64,000 nt of DNA from Streptomyces sp. DHE7-1. GTDB taxonomy: Bacteria; Actinomycetota; Actinomycetes; Streptomycetales; Streptomycetaceae. The stretch spans positions 4,921,001 to 4,985,000 of the forward strand of contig JACJDG010000003.1 in NCBI GenBank assembly GCA_016432725.1, read 5' to 3'. Made by a program: the position numbers and the translations under genes. Positions 56,024 to 63,672 of the stretch are shown piece after piece; within the stretch, counting starts at the first letter, position 1, and every line of letters starts with the position of its first letter. The notes beneath the pieces are model-generated. The model was not told where the DNA came from and made no database searches. It worked only from the letters and a program-made list of their open reading frames with translations.

Positions 56024-58018
56024 ATGGCGAAGCTTCGGTTGACCGTAGGGCGGGGGCACGTCGAGGAGCTGGCACGCCTGCGTCATCCCGTGGGAGCCGT
56101 CGAGGAACTGATCTGGAATTCTCTCGACGCGGACGCCGAGACTGTCACCGTTGTGCTTGAGCGCAACGACTTCGGTGGAGTCGACCGGGTCGCCGTGATC
56201 GATGACGGCACTGGTATCGCGGCGGAGAAGTGCAGCGACTACTTCGAGCAGATCGGTACGTCCTGGAAGAAGCGCACGCAGGTCAGCGAGGTCAAGAAGC
56301 GCGTGCTGCACGGGAAGAACGGGCGGGGCCGAGTCAGGGCCTTCGCGCTCGGTAGCGAGGTTCGCTGGACCAGCGTGAGCGGGATGCAGGGGATCCGCCG
56401 GCGCGTGGTCATCGAGTCCGATCGCGACTCCATGGACGAGTTCGACGTCAGCGATCCCGAGCCGACGGCTGATGCGACGGGGACGATCTTCGAGGCGTTC
56501 GGCGGGGAGGACCTACAGAAGCTGACCGAGGACGCCGCCCGTACCGCGCTCACTGCTGCCTTCGCGCTCCATCTGGAGGCGTACCCGGACATCTGTATCA
56601 CCTACGACGGGACGCGGCTGGACCCGGCGTCGGAACAGGTTCACGTCGATACGTACGAGGTGGCGGCTCCGCCGGGCAGTTCTCACCCGGCGGCGCAGCT
56701 GAAGATCATCGAATGGTCGCGTCCGTACTCCCGGGCTCTGTTCCTCTGCGACGGCCGAGGTATGTCCTTGGCGCAGCTGAAGCCGGAGATCCAGGCTCCG
56801 GGCTTCCACTTCACGGCGTACCTGTCTTGGTCTGGGTTCGAGGACGATTCGGTCGGTGACCTCGCCTTCGCAGATTGGATGCCGGAGGGGCCCGCTGCCG
56901 AGGTATTGGCCGAAGCCCGGGAGCGCATGCGTGAGCACTTCCGTTCCCGCGCCGACGAGCGCCGTCGTGAGCTCGTTGACTCGTGGCGTGCGGAGGGCTT
57001 CTACCCGTATACAGGCGAGCCCGGCAACGACCAGGAGCGCGCGGAGCGCGAGACCTTCGACGCCGTGGCGACCGCGGTCGTCCGGCACTTGCCGGCGAGC
57101 AAGAGGGCGCAGAAGGTGTCCTTCGCGCTTCTGCGTTCCGTCCTGACCCACGAGCCGGGCGAAGTGCTCCGTATCGCCGAGGAGCTCTTCGCGCTCTCCA
57201 AGCAGGAGCAGGCGGAGCTGAGCCGTCTGCTGGACCGTACCCCGCTATCGGCCTTGATCAAGGCATCGACCGCGACGACCGGACGCCTCGACTTCTTGTC
57301 GGCTCTGGAGCACCTCGTTTTCGATCCCGTGGCCAAGGGACGGGTCAAGGAGCGCACGGAGCTGCACCGGATCCTGGAAAACGAGTGCTGGATCTTCGGT
57401 GAGGAGTATGGGCTGCACGTCAGCGACCGCAGTTTGTACGAGGTGCTGAGACAGCACTGTCGTCTTCTCGATCGGGACACACCTGCACCGGCTCCCGTTC
57501 TGAGGGAGGACGGGAGTCGGGGGATCGTCGACCTGATGCTGTCCCGTGCTGCCCGGCAGCGGAAAGGGGAGCGTCACCACCTCGTGATCGAACTCAAGAG
57601 GTCGAATGTCACACTCGGCATGTCCGAGTTCACGCAGATCAACAGCTATGCACAAGCGGTCATGAACGACGACAGGTTCCGGGACCCCAAGGTGACCTGG
57701 GACTTCTGGCTTGTGGGCAATGCCATGGACGACGGTCTTCGCCAACTCGCCCACCAGCAGGACCGGATGCCTGGATGTGCTGTCAACCAGCCCACGTACC
57801 GGATCTGGGTACGAACCTGGGGCGAGATCATCGAGGACGCCCAGGAGCGGCTCCGCTTCTACAGCGAGCAGCTTGAGTATCAGTCGTCGACCGAGCACGC
57901 CATGGACTATCTGATCAGGGAACACACTGACGCGGTTATGGATCTGGTGGGCGACGGTACGGTGCCCGCGGCCAGGGCGGGGGACAGCGGAACGATCGGA
58001 GCTGCCGCCACTTCGTGA
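56024..58018 (+). CDS. GHKL ATPase fused to a DUF4263/Shedu-like nuclease domain
   Basis: Residues 1-180 form a MutL/Hsp90-type ATP-binding fold: GAVEELIWNSLDADAE with the N-box Glu and Asn, AVIDDGTGIAAE (G1) and HGKNGRGRVRAFALGS (G2). Residues 180-420 are a linker with coiled parts. The C-terminal 230 residues match the DUF4263 pattern of Shedu proteins: LHRILENECWIFGEEYGLHV, GIVDLMLSRAAR, HHLVIELKRSNVTLG and EFTQINSYAQAVMNDDRF, with the Asp and E-x-K of a PD-(D/E)xK nuclease. 664 aa. It follows the R-M operon with a 208-bp gap. An anti-phage role is likely but untested. Confidence 0.85.
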   Translation: MAKLRLTVGRGHVEELARLRHPVGAVEELIWNSLDADAETVTVVLERNDFGGVDRVAVIDDGTGIAAEKCSDYFEQIGTSWKKRTQVSEVKKRVLHGKNGRGRVRAFALGSEVRWTSVSGMQGIRRRVVIESDRDSMDEFDVSDPEPTADATGTIFEAFGGEDLQKLTEDAARTALTAAFALHLEAYPDICITYDGTRLDPASEQVHVDTYEVAAPPGSSHPAAQLKIIEWSRPYSRALFLCDGRGMSLAQLKPEIQAPGFHFTAYLSWSGFEDDSVGDLAFADWMPEGPAAEVLAEARERMREHFRSRADERRRELVDSWRAEGFYPYTGEPGNDQERAERETFDAVATAVVRHLPASKRAQKVSFALLRSVLTHEPGEVLRIAEELFALSKQEQAELSRLLDRTPLSALIKASTATTGRLDFLSALEHLVFDPVAKGRVKERTELHRILENECWIFGEEYGLHVSDRSLYEVLRQHCRLLDRDTPAPAPVLREDGSRGIVDLMLSRAARQRKGERHHLVIELKRSNVTLGMSEFTQINSYAQAVMNDDRFRDPKVTWDFWLVGNAMDDGLRQLAHQQDRMPGCAVNQPTYRIWVRTWGEIIEDAQERLRFYSEQLEYQSSTEHAMDYLIREHTDAVMDLVGDGTVPAARAGDSGTIGAAATS

Positions 58019-58525
58019 GGCCCCATCCCTACGGCGGTGAAGGGCAACGGCGCAAGGGCATGGGTAGGGAGCAACGGCGTCAGAAACTGGACGTGAGCCT
58101 CACCGACTCCTGACGAGTGGGCCGCATCCGCGGCCCGAGGAAGGCAGCGGCAAGAGCAAGTACGCAAGTCGAGCCTCGTAAGTCGTCTACGTGAAGAACG
58201 GCCGATAGGCCGCTTCCTGGTTGGGCTTCTTCTCGGCTTCACGTACTTGCTCTTCGCCGCTGGACGCAATCGCGTACTTGCGAAAGTCGTCTTGCTCGTT
58301 CAACGGCTCCTTCGGGGAGCCGCTGCCTTTGTCTGGCGGGCTTCGAGGCCTCGGGCTTTCGTAGTCCCCCAGTGGCCTGCGTGCTGGTCGGCCACAGGCC
58401 GCCAGTGTCCAGAGATCCTGACGTACTTACGTAAGTAGAGGGAGGAGCGAGGCTTGCCGAGCGGAGCGAGGTAGCTGGTGGTGGTGACACTTCCTGTAAG
58501 GGGGCTGCATCACCACCACCACGGA
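58019..58525. other. 507-bp repeat-rich region, possible replication or transfer origin
   Basis: The region has no supported gene but several copies of the 8-mer GTACTTGC in both orientations: GCAAGTAC 58156-58163, GTACTTGC 58243-58250 and 58274-58281. It also has the related palindrome TACTTACGTAAGTA (58424-58437). GAGCAAGTACG and CGTACTTGCTC form an 11-bp inverted repeat. A further stem, TGGTGGTGGTGA and TCACCACCACCA, spans 58477-58516 next to the ATPase stop. Iteron-like repeats beside a replication-type ATPase suggest a remnant origin. Confidence 0.5.
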
Positions 58526-59482
58526 TCAGGCGGGCTCGGAGCGCCTCCGGGTCCAGCGCCCGTCGACGTACTCCAGGGCATCCCTGAGCTTGGGGCGAAT
58601 GGTCTCCACGCTCTTGCCGACCGTCGGGGCGTACCGCTGGGCGAGCGGCCTGTAGTTCGTCTCCTCCGGCTGCTCCTCGATGATCCGCGCTGCGAGCACT
58701 TCGTCCCAGGGCTTCGCCTTCGGCATGTCGACGGCCTTGATCTGGGGCCTCGCCCGCTCCCAGACAGGGACCTCGCTGGTCGCGCTGGCCCGGTGCACGG
58801 TGACGTCGAGGTTGAGGTCTTCCCGGGCGCGATTCATCTTGACTTCGATGCGCCGCCCGCGCTTGCCGGAGTTCCTCAAGGTGATGATGCCGCGAGCGCC
58901 GGCCGCGATCGCCCGTCCGCCGATGGGCGAGGATGCGACGCTCATTCCCTCCGCCGTTCCCTTCGGGGTGTGTGGCACCACCAGCACGGGGATGCCCATG
59001 TCCGTGATCGGGCGCAAGCTGTGCCCGAACCGTTGCGCTGTCACCGGGGATGAGATGTCCTCACCCGGTGCGAGCGCGCCGAGCATGTTGTCCAGGACGA
59101 ACAGGCCCGGCCTGATGTCCGCGAGGTCTTCGTAGATGCCCTTCCAGTAGCCGGAGTCCCCCGCGTCCCGGACGGGGAAGATGGTCACAGAGCCGTCCGG
59201 TACGGCACCGCCCAGCCGCTCCTTCAATTCCTCCGCCGCGCCGTCGTCGGTCAGGCCGTAGACGATGTGGTCGATTCTTCGATGTACCGGCAGGTCGAGG
59301 AACGTCGGCTCGCCGTTGAGCAGGGCTATGCCCATGCCCGCGCTGAGCAGTGTCTTGCCCGCCTTGGGCTCGCCCGCCAGCATTGTTGTCCGGGTGGTGA
59401 GGAGGTCGCCGATCAGGAACGCGTCCTCGTACGGGACCCGCTCGATCTCGTGGAGCTGCCGCCCCTTGTCCTTCTCGGTCAC
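58526..59482 (-). CDS. AAA (RepA/DnaB-like) ATPase, 5' end probably lost
   Basis: The protein shows Walker A MLAGEPKAGKTLLSAGMG, HIVYGLTDD for Walker B-like strand, LFVLDNMLGALAPGEDISS and VLVVPHTPKGTAEG, then an arginine-rich C-terminal winged-helix region (PLAQRYAPTVGKSVETIRPKLRDALEYV). It resembles hexameric helicase/RepA ATPases of actinobacterial integrative elements, which help replicate the excised circle. The open frame continues to 59518, but the residues beyond 59482 are antisense to the integrase stub. GTG 59482 may be a chance start after a deletion that removed the primase-like N-terminus. Confidence 0.7.
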   Translation of the reverse strand: MTEKDKGRQLHEIERVPYEDAFLIGDLLTTRTTMLAGEPKAGKTLLSAGMGIALLNGEPTFLDLPVHRRIDHIVYGLTDDGAAEELKERLGGAVPDGSVTIFPVRDAGDSGYWKGIYEDLADIRPGLFVLDNMLGALAPGEDISSPVTAQRFGHSLRPITDMGIPVLVVPHTPKGTAEGMSVASSPIGGRAIAAGARGIITLRNSGKRGRRIEVKMNRAREDLNLDVTVHRASATSEVPVWERARPQIKAVDMPKAKPWDEVLAARIIEEQPEETNYRPLAQRYAPTVGKSVETIRPKLRDALEYVDGRWTRRRSEPA

Positions 59483-59608
59483 CGGAACATCAAGACGACC
59501 GTCGACACGTACGGGCACCTGGTGCCGGAGGCGTGGGACCGGTGCCGGGACGTGATGCAGCAGGCGCTTCGGCCGTCGCCGGTACGCGCCGTCGCAGTGG
59601 CGGCATGA
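59474..59608 (+). pseudogene. tyrosine recombinase (integrase) C-terminal remnant
   Basis: The frame reads LGHRNIKTTVDTYGHLVPEA, then WDRCRDVMQQALRP. This is the end of a phage-type integrase, with the conserved LGH and the catalytic Tyr in TVDTYGH. Everything upstream (the Arg, Lys and other His of the active site) is missing, and the DNA there is the 5' part of the minus-strand ATPase. The stub lies 100 bp from the right direct repeat, the normal place for int in elements of this type. It cannot be active. Confidence 0.82.
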
Positions 59609-59628
59609 CGTGCTGACTCGGGGACACG

Positions 59629-59651
59629 GTGCTGACTTGGTGCTGACCCTG
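59629..59651. repeat. integrase arm-type repeat, right end
   Basis: The 23-bp sequence beginning GTGCTGACTTGGTGCTGACC is identical to 44394-44416; a partial copy (GTGCTGACT) sits at 59610. The unit is GTGCTG-N3-TGGTGCTG. Confidence 0.65.
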
Positions 59652-59708
59652 TGCCCTTCGAAGGGCAGAAACCCTTGGGAACGCTGGGAAGGAAGGGATC
59701 CCGTGAAC

Positions 59709-59727
59709 GTTCCGCTTCAATGTGTAG
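59709..59727 (+). repeat. right attachment-type direct repeat (attR core)
   Basis: GTTCCGCTTCAATGTGTAG repeats the last 19 bp of ychF without the rest of the gene. Confidence 0.85.
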
Positions 59728-59775
59728 CGGGTGACATGCCACACGTCGCTGATCTGGCAAACTTGCGGGTCAGAT

Positions 59776-59807
59776 GGGGTCCGATTCTTTAGGGTCGGAC
59801 CCCTTTC
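59776..59807 (+). terminator. hairpin terminator after the right repeat
   Basis: GGGGTCCGA (59776-59784) pairs with TCGGACCCC (59795-59803), followed by TTTCG. It could have ended ychF-type transcripts before the island arrived. Confidence 0.6.
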
Positions 59808-59810
59808 GTT

Positions 59811-59831
59811 TCCCGTGCTGGGATGGTGCTG
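59811..59831. repeat. second arm-type repeat family, left copy
   Basis: The 21-bp sequence containing GTGCTGGGATGGTGCTG is identical to 61928-61948. It shares the GTGCTG-N3-TGGTGCTG plan with the island repeats. A looser copy (GTGCTGGGTTCGTGCTGGG) is at 59880. Confidence 0.6.
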
Positions 59832-59897
59832 GGATGGCTGACCCTTCGTCACCTGTCGTCACCTCTCCTGACCCTACCGTGCTGGGTTCGTGCTGGG

Positions 59898-60781
59898 ATG
59901 CGGCAAGGATCCGTGTCGGCGCGTAAGCGGTCTCCTTGCGCGAAGGTGCACCAGAGGGTCGACGCACTCATCCTCAGGGCGGAGGCCGGTGACGCCGGCG
60001 CCTGGGACGCCCTGGTCAAGCGGATGGCGCCTGCGCTGATCCACGCGCCGCAGCCGTTCATCACGCCCGGCCAGGGCAGTGAGGCGGGCGACGGGCGCAA
60101 GGGCGTGCGCCGAAGCCCCCGCAGCGCCCTCGCCGCCCTCACCCTGGCGTACACGCAGAACAACGTCCCGAACATCAGCCGGACCCTTCTCCTGGCGTTC
60201 GCGAAGGCCGTCCTGGAGCACCCGGACGCGACGCAGCCGCCCGAGGCGCAGGACGGCACGCCCCTGGTCTGCTACGGCGAGCAGCACTGGAGCGAGAAGG
60301 ACCGGACGCCGATCACCGCGGGCATGGTGATCGCCCCGGACATCAAGGGCCGGCCCACCGGCTACGTCGCTGACACGGCGTGGTTCGACGAGATGTTCCC
60401 CGTGGAGCTCGGCCACCCGGCCCGGCCGGAGGGAGCGCCGACACCTCCACGGGCACCGAGAACGCTGCGGGTGCCGGCGACGGTGGCACCTCGCGCGAGG
60501 AGGTGCCGGTCGACCCCCGCGACCAGCTGACCGCGCTGCGGCAGCAGCTGCCCGCCCGCGTCGAGCTCGTCGAGGGGAGCTACCAGCGGGCCGTAGACTC
60601 CGCCCACACGCTGATGACGGACTTTGAGGAGGCGCGCCGTCTGCGGGCCCAGCTCGGCGAGGATTCTCTGCCGCCCGAGCAGCGGATCGAGTGGATGGAG
60701 AAGCTGTCGAAGGCGCGGGACGCGGCCCGGGCCAGCGTGACGTCGCTTGACCAGGTGGAGACGCTGATCCTGCAGATTTGA
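59898..60781 (+). CDS. mobile-element-type hypothetical protein (frame broken at 60431-60433)
   Basis: The first part reads VDALILRAEAGDAGAWDALVKR, ALAALTLAYTQNNVPNISRTLL, VCYGEQHWSEKDRTPITAGM and GYVADTAWFDEMFPVE. The second part (one base restored at 60431-60433) continues GSADTSTGTENAAGAGDGG and a long helical end DQLTALRQQLPARVELVEG to SVTSLDQVETLILQI; 294 aa. I do not recognise a family; the helical C-terminus could be a coiled coil. Start ATG 59898 or GTG 59913 (AAGGA nearby). Confidence 0.5.
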
Positions 60782-61129
60782 CCGGCATGTCTGAAGCACG
60801 GGTTCACCAGTAGCGCAGGCGGGCCTCTCGAAGTGGTCGAGGGGCCCGCCTGCACTGCGTCATGCCCTTGAGGGTTGGATACATGCCGGCAGCCAGAGTC
60901 GGCCTCCTGACTTGCGACCGTCCCTCACCCGGATTGAGCGCTGCTTCCTGCGGGTGGATCTGGGTAGTTACGGTGGCAGTCGCAGACAACCAGGACGCCC
61001 ACAACACGATGGCCGACTACTTCTTCACCGATGGGACGGCGATCAACTCGATCATCGTCGCTCTCGCGGATGCCTTCTACGAAGCAGCAGTCGATCAGTA
61101 GGCGGATTCAAGTTGAGTAGATGCTGAGG
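60782..61129. other. 348-bp region without a clear gene
   Basis: A short plus-strand frame (60967-61101, ending ADYFFTDGTAINSIIVALAD) has protein-like composition and could be a gene of about 44 codons, but it has no convincing start. Otherwise nothing is seen. Confidence 0.3.
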
Positions 61130-61537
61130 TCAGACGTCCTTGATCTGTACTTGGTCGCCGCACAGCTTTGACCAGTCGTCGCGATCCGAGGTCAGTACGA
61201 GGACGGGTGTCGGGGAGCGGAGTGCCATCGCGGCGACGAGGGCGTCGATGGCGTACTTGTGGCCGTGTAGGCCGCCGGCGTCGCTCGGCAGCTGCACAGC
61301 GGTGAGGCTGTCCGCCTGGGTGACGTCTTGGACTTGGAGGCGGGAGAGCAGCCAGCGCAGCCGAGCGGTGTCCGTCTTCCCGTAGACGGCCTCCACCACC
61401 GTCAGGGCAGATACAAGAACGGGCACCCCTACGCGCCGAGCGGCCTCGATCCGGGTGATCATCTGGCGATCGTTGCGCAGCAGCAGCGACAGCGCCTGGG
61501 AGTCGAGTACCAGGGACCTGGCCGCGGGCTCCTTCAT
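61130..61537 (-). CDS. PIN-domain protein, VapC-like toxin
   Basis: The 135-residue protein has the four acidic PIN positions: LVLDSQALSLLL (Asp), ALTVVEAVYGK (Glu), YAIDALVAAMAL (Asp) and LTSDRDDWSKL (Asp). VapC toxins cut tRNA or rRNA to stop growth. The ATG overlaps the stop of the preceding ribbon-helix-helix gene (ATGA), the standard antitoxin-toxin order. It could stabilise this part of the accessory region. Confidence 0.82.
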   Translation of the reverse strand: MKEPAARSLVLDSQALSLLLRNDRQMITRIEAARRVGVPVLVSALTVVEAVYGKTDTARLRWLLSRLQVQDVTQADSLTAVQLPSDAGGLHGHKYAIDALVAAMALRSPTPVLVLTSDRDDWSKLCGDQVQIKDV

Positions 61538-61809
61538 GCGGCGCTGTCGTTCGACGCGTACGGCGCCGGTGCGTCACCGAACAGTTCGCTCTGCGCGGCC
61601 TGGACTTCGGTCTCGCTCAGCGGCTCGTACTCGGCTTCGTAGGCGGCCACGATCTCGGCGAGGCCGTCCATCGCGAGCTGGTGCCGGACCGCTGCCGTCA
61701 CATATGCGGACACGCCGCGCTTGCCGGTACGTGTGCGCAGAGCACCGAGGAGTTCCGAGGGCATCGAGACGGAGATGTTCTCCGTGCCGCCGGGGCGGGG
61801 TGACTTCAT
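61534..61809 (-). CDS. ribbon-helix-helix antitoxin, VapB-like
   Basis: The 91-residue protein contains ENISVSMPSELLGALRTRTGKRGVSAYVTAAVRHQL, a strand-helix-helix DNA-binding unit, then an acidic tail (EAEYEPLSETEVQAAQSELFG) of the kind that wraps a toxin. ATG 61809 is the start. It directly precedes and overlaps the PIN gene. The A/T-rich stretch CTAGTACAGGAAGTATTACA just upstream (61813-61832) is a likely autoregulatory operator. Confidence 0.8.
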   Translation of the reverse strand: MKSPRPGGTENISVSMPSELLGALRTRTGKRGVSAYVTAAVRHQLAMDGLAEIVAAYEAEYEPLSETEVQAAQSELFGDAPAPYASNDSAA

Positions 61810-62149
61810 GGCTGCAAGTCTAGTACAGGAAGTATTACAGCGTCTGGAGTGCTGCGTGGCCTGTATCCAGGGCGGGCGGTGATGCGTAGTCTTGGCGCTT
61901 CCGGATCTTTTTGTACTTTGCAGTGAATCCCGTGCTGGGATGGTGCTGTTCGCGGAGACACCGTTCATCCAGGCGGGGGCATCGAATTGTCTCCGTGAGC
62001 GACAACTGTGGTGGCACGGCTGGCCCGGGACGCCCAAGCGTCGACACTGCCGTTGGCGCGGCTGGTAGCCGGCGCGCGGCCGGAGAGCTGGGACGGCCCG
62101 GCCCGCGCCCCGCGTACTTCGACGGTGCGGTGACGGATCGACCGAGTTT
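61810..62149. other. 340-bp intergenic region at the right edge of the accessory DNA
   Basis: It contains the operator-like A/T-rich stretch above and the second 21-bp repeat (61928-61948). No gene is supported in the rest. Confidence 0.4.
61928..61948. repeat. second arm-type repeat family, right copy
   Basis: Identical to 59811-59831; the two copies enclose 2.1 kb with the hypothetical gene and the VapBC-like pair. Confidence 0.6.
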
Positions 62150-63109
62150 TCAGCGGGGCGCCGGCTGCAGCCAGGGCTGCCGGCCCGGGCCGGTCGGGTG
62201 GGTGCCGGTGACGCCCATGACGACCGAGTACAGGCTTGTCTCCGCGGTGATGAAGAGGCGGTTGCGCTTCGCGCCGCCCCAGGAGATGTTCGAGACCGTC
62301 TCGGGGACGTTGAGGCGGCCGATCAGGGTGCCGTCCGGGTCGTAGCAGTGCACGCCGTCGTCCATCGCGGCGGCCCAGAGGCGGCCGCCGTCGTCGAAGC
62401 GCAGGTTGTCGAAGCGGGCCTTGCCGCGGGCCGCGGCCTTGGCGAAGACTCTGCCTTCGGACAGGGTGCCGTCGTCATCGACGTCGAAGACCCGGATGAA
62501 TCCGGCCCGGGTGTCGGAGACGTACAGTTGCCGCTCGTCCGGCGAGAAGACGAGCCCGTTCGGTGCGCCGAAGCAGTCGGCGACCAGCCGCACTTCACCC
62601 GTGCCGGGGTCGATGCGATAGAGGTTGTTGGCGCCGATCTCGCTCTGCGCGCGGTATCCCTCGTAGTCGCTGGTGATGCCGAAGTCCGGGTCGGAGAACC
62701 AGATCGAGCCGTCGGACTTCACGGCCGCGTCGTTCGGGCTGTTCAGGCGCTTGCCCTGCCAGCGGTCGGCGAGCACGGTCAGGGTGCCGTCGTGTTCGGT
62801 TCGGGTCACCCGGCGACTGCCCTGCTCGCAGGTGATCAGGCGGCCCTCGCGGTCGAGGGTGTTGCCGTTGGTGTGTCCGGCGTCGCGGCGGAAGACGCTG
62901 ACGGCTCCGGTCTCCTCGTCCCAGCGCAGCATCCGATCGTTGGGGATGTCGCTCCACACAAGCTGGCGCCAGGCCGGCACGTAGACGGGTCCCTCGGCCC
63001 ACCGGCAGCCGGTGAACAGGACCTCCAGCGCGTCGTCACCGTTCATGCACCTACCGGTCCTGAACCGGTCGTCGAGCATCTCGTACAGACCCTGGCGTTC
63101 GCTGCTCAT
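62150..63109 (-). CDS. SMP-30/gluconolactonase/LRE family protein
   Basis: The 319-residue beta-propeller shows the family metal sites: RWAEGPVYVPAWRQLVWSDI (Glu), KRLNSPNDAAVKSDGSIWFSD (Asn), FGAPNGLVFSPDERQLYVSDT (Asn, Asp) and the repeat-type NLRFDDGGRLWAAAMDDG. Family enzymes are calcium- or zinc-dependent lactonases that open sugar lactones. ATG 63109 is taken; GTA/GTG upstream at 63130 is weaker. It is divergent from an Lrp-type regulator that probably controls it. Confidence 0.88.
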   Translation of the reverse strand: MSSERQGLYEMLDDRFRTGRCMNGDDALEVLFTGCRWAEGPVYVPAWRQLVWSDIPNDRMLRWDEETGAVSVFRRDAGHTNGNTLDREGRLITCEQGSRRVTRTEHDGTLTVLADRWQGKRLNSPNDAAVKSDGSIWFSDPDFGITSDYEGYRAQSEIGANNLYRIDPGTGEVRLVADCFGAPNGLVFSPDERQLYVSDTRAGFIRVFDVDDDGTLSEGRVFAKAAARGKARFDNLRFDDGGRLWAAAMDDGVHCYDPDGTLIGRLNVPETVSNISWGGAKRNRLFITAETSLYSVVMGVTGTHPTGPGRQPWLQPAPR

Positions 63110-63159
63110 GGAGTCTATTACCTCTCGCAAAGACCATCAGATGCCGAACCTGAGTCGGC

Positions 63160-63188
63160 CTGACGTGCATACTGCAAGATGAGATATG
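63160..63188 (+). promoter_or_regulatory. possible promoter of the Lrp-type gene
   Basis: CTGACG (63160-63165) and GATATG (63183-63188) are 17 bp apart in the 110-bp divergent spacer. The Lrp protein probably binds here. Confidence 0.3.
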
Positions 63189-63219
63189 GTGTTGCCAAGG
63201 AGAATCCGAACGGAGGGTT

Positions 63220-63672
63220 GTGGATCACATCGACCGTGCACTGCTGGCCCAGCTCCAGCAGGACGCCACCCAGCCGTACGCCGCACTCGGACAGGCCGTC
63301 GGCCTGTCCGCAGGCGCTGCCCACGAACGCGTACGCAAGCTCCGTGAGCGCGGCGTCATCCGGCGTACCACTGTCGACATGGACCCGGCCTCAGTGGGCA
63401 GCGCCGTCCTGGCCTACGTGATGGTGGACTCGACCTCCTGGATGGGGGGGTCGGCACCGGCCTTCGCCGCGCTCCCCGAGATCCTGGAGGCGCACGTCAT
63501 CGCCGGTAGCGCCTCGGTGCTGGTCAAGGTCAGGACAGCGACCACGGAGCAACTGCAGGACGTGCTGCGCCGCCTCTACGCCATCGACGGGGTCAGCGGC
63601 ACGCAGGCGACGGTGGTCCTCGAGACGTTCTTCGAGCGGCCGCTCTCGCCGCTGGTCGGTGACCAGGCGTGA
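63220..63672 (+). CDS. Lrp/AsnC family transcriptional regulator
   Basis: The 150-residue protein has the N-terminal helix-turn-helix (DHIDRALLAQLQQDATQPYAALGQAVGLSAGAAHERVRKLRE) and the C-terminal RAM ligand domain (LPEILEAHVIAGSASVLVKVRTATTEQLQDVL). Such regulators respond to amino acids or related metabolites. It is divergent from the SMP-30 gene and overlaps the HAD gene start, so it probably controls both. GTG 63220 follows CGGAGGGTT. Confidence 0.9.
   Translation: MDHIDRALLAQLQQDATQPYAALGQAVGLSAGAAHERVRKLRERGVIRRTTVDMDPASVGSAVLAYVMVDSTSWMGGSAPAFAALPEILEAHVIAGSASVLVKVRTATTEQLQDVLRRLYAIDGVSGTQATVVLETFFERPLSPLVGDQA

Noticed and set aside
60862..61101. 79-aa plus-strand ORF
   Set aside because: The first half is non-protein-like, and no ribosome site or family is visible; only the last 40 codons look plausible.
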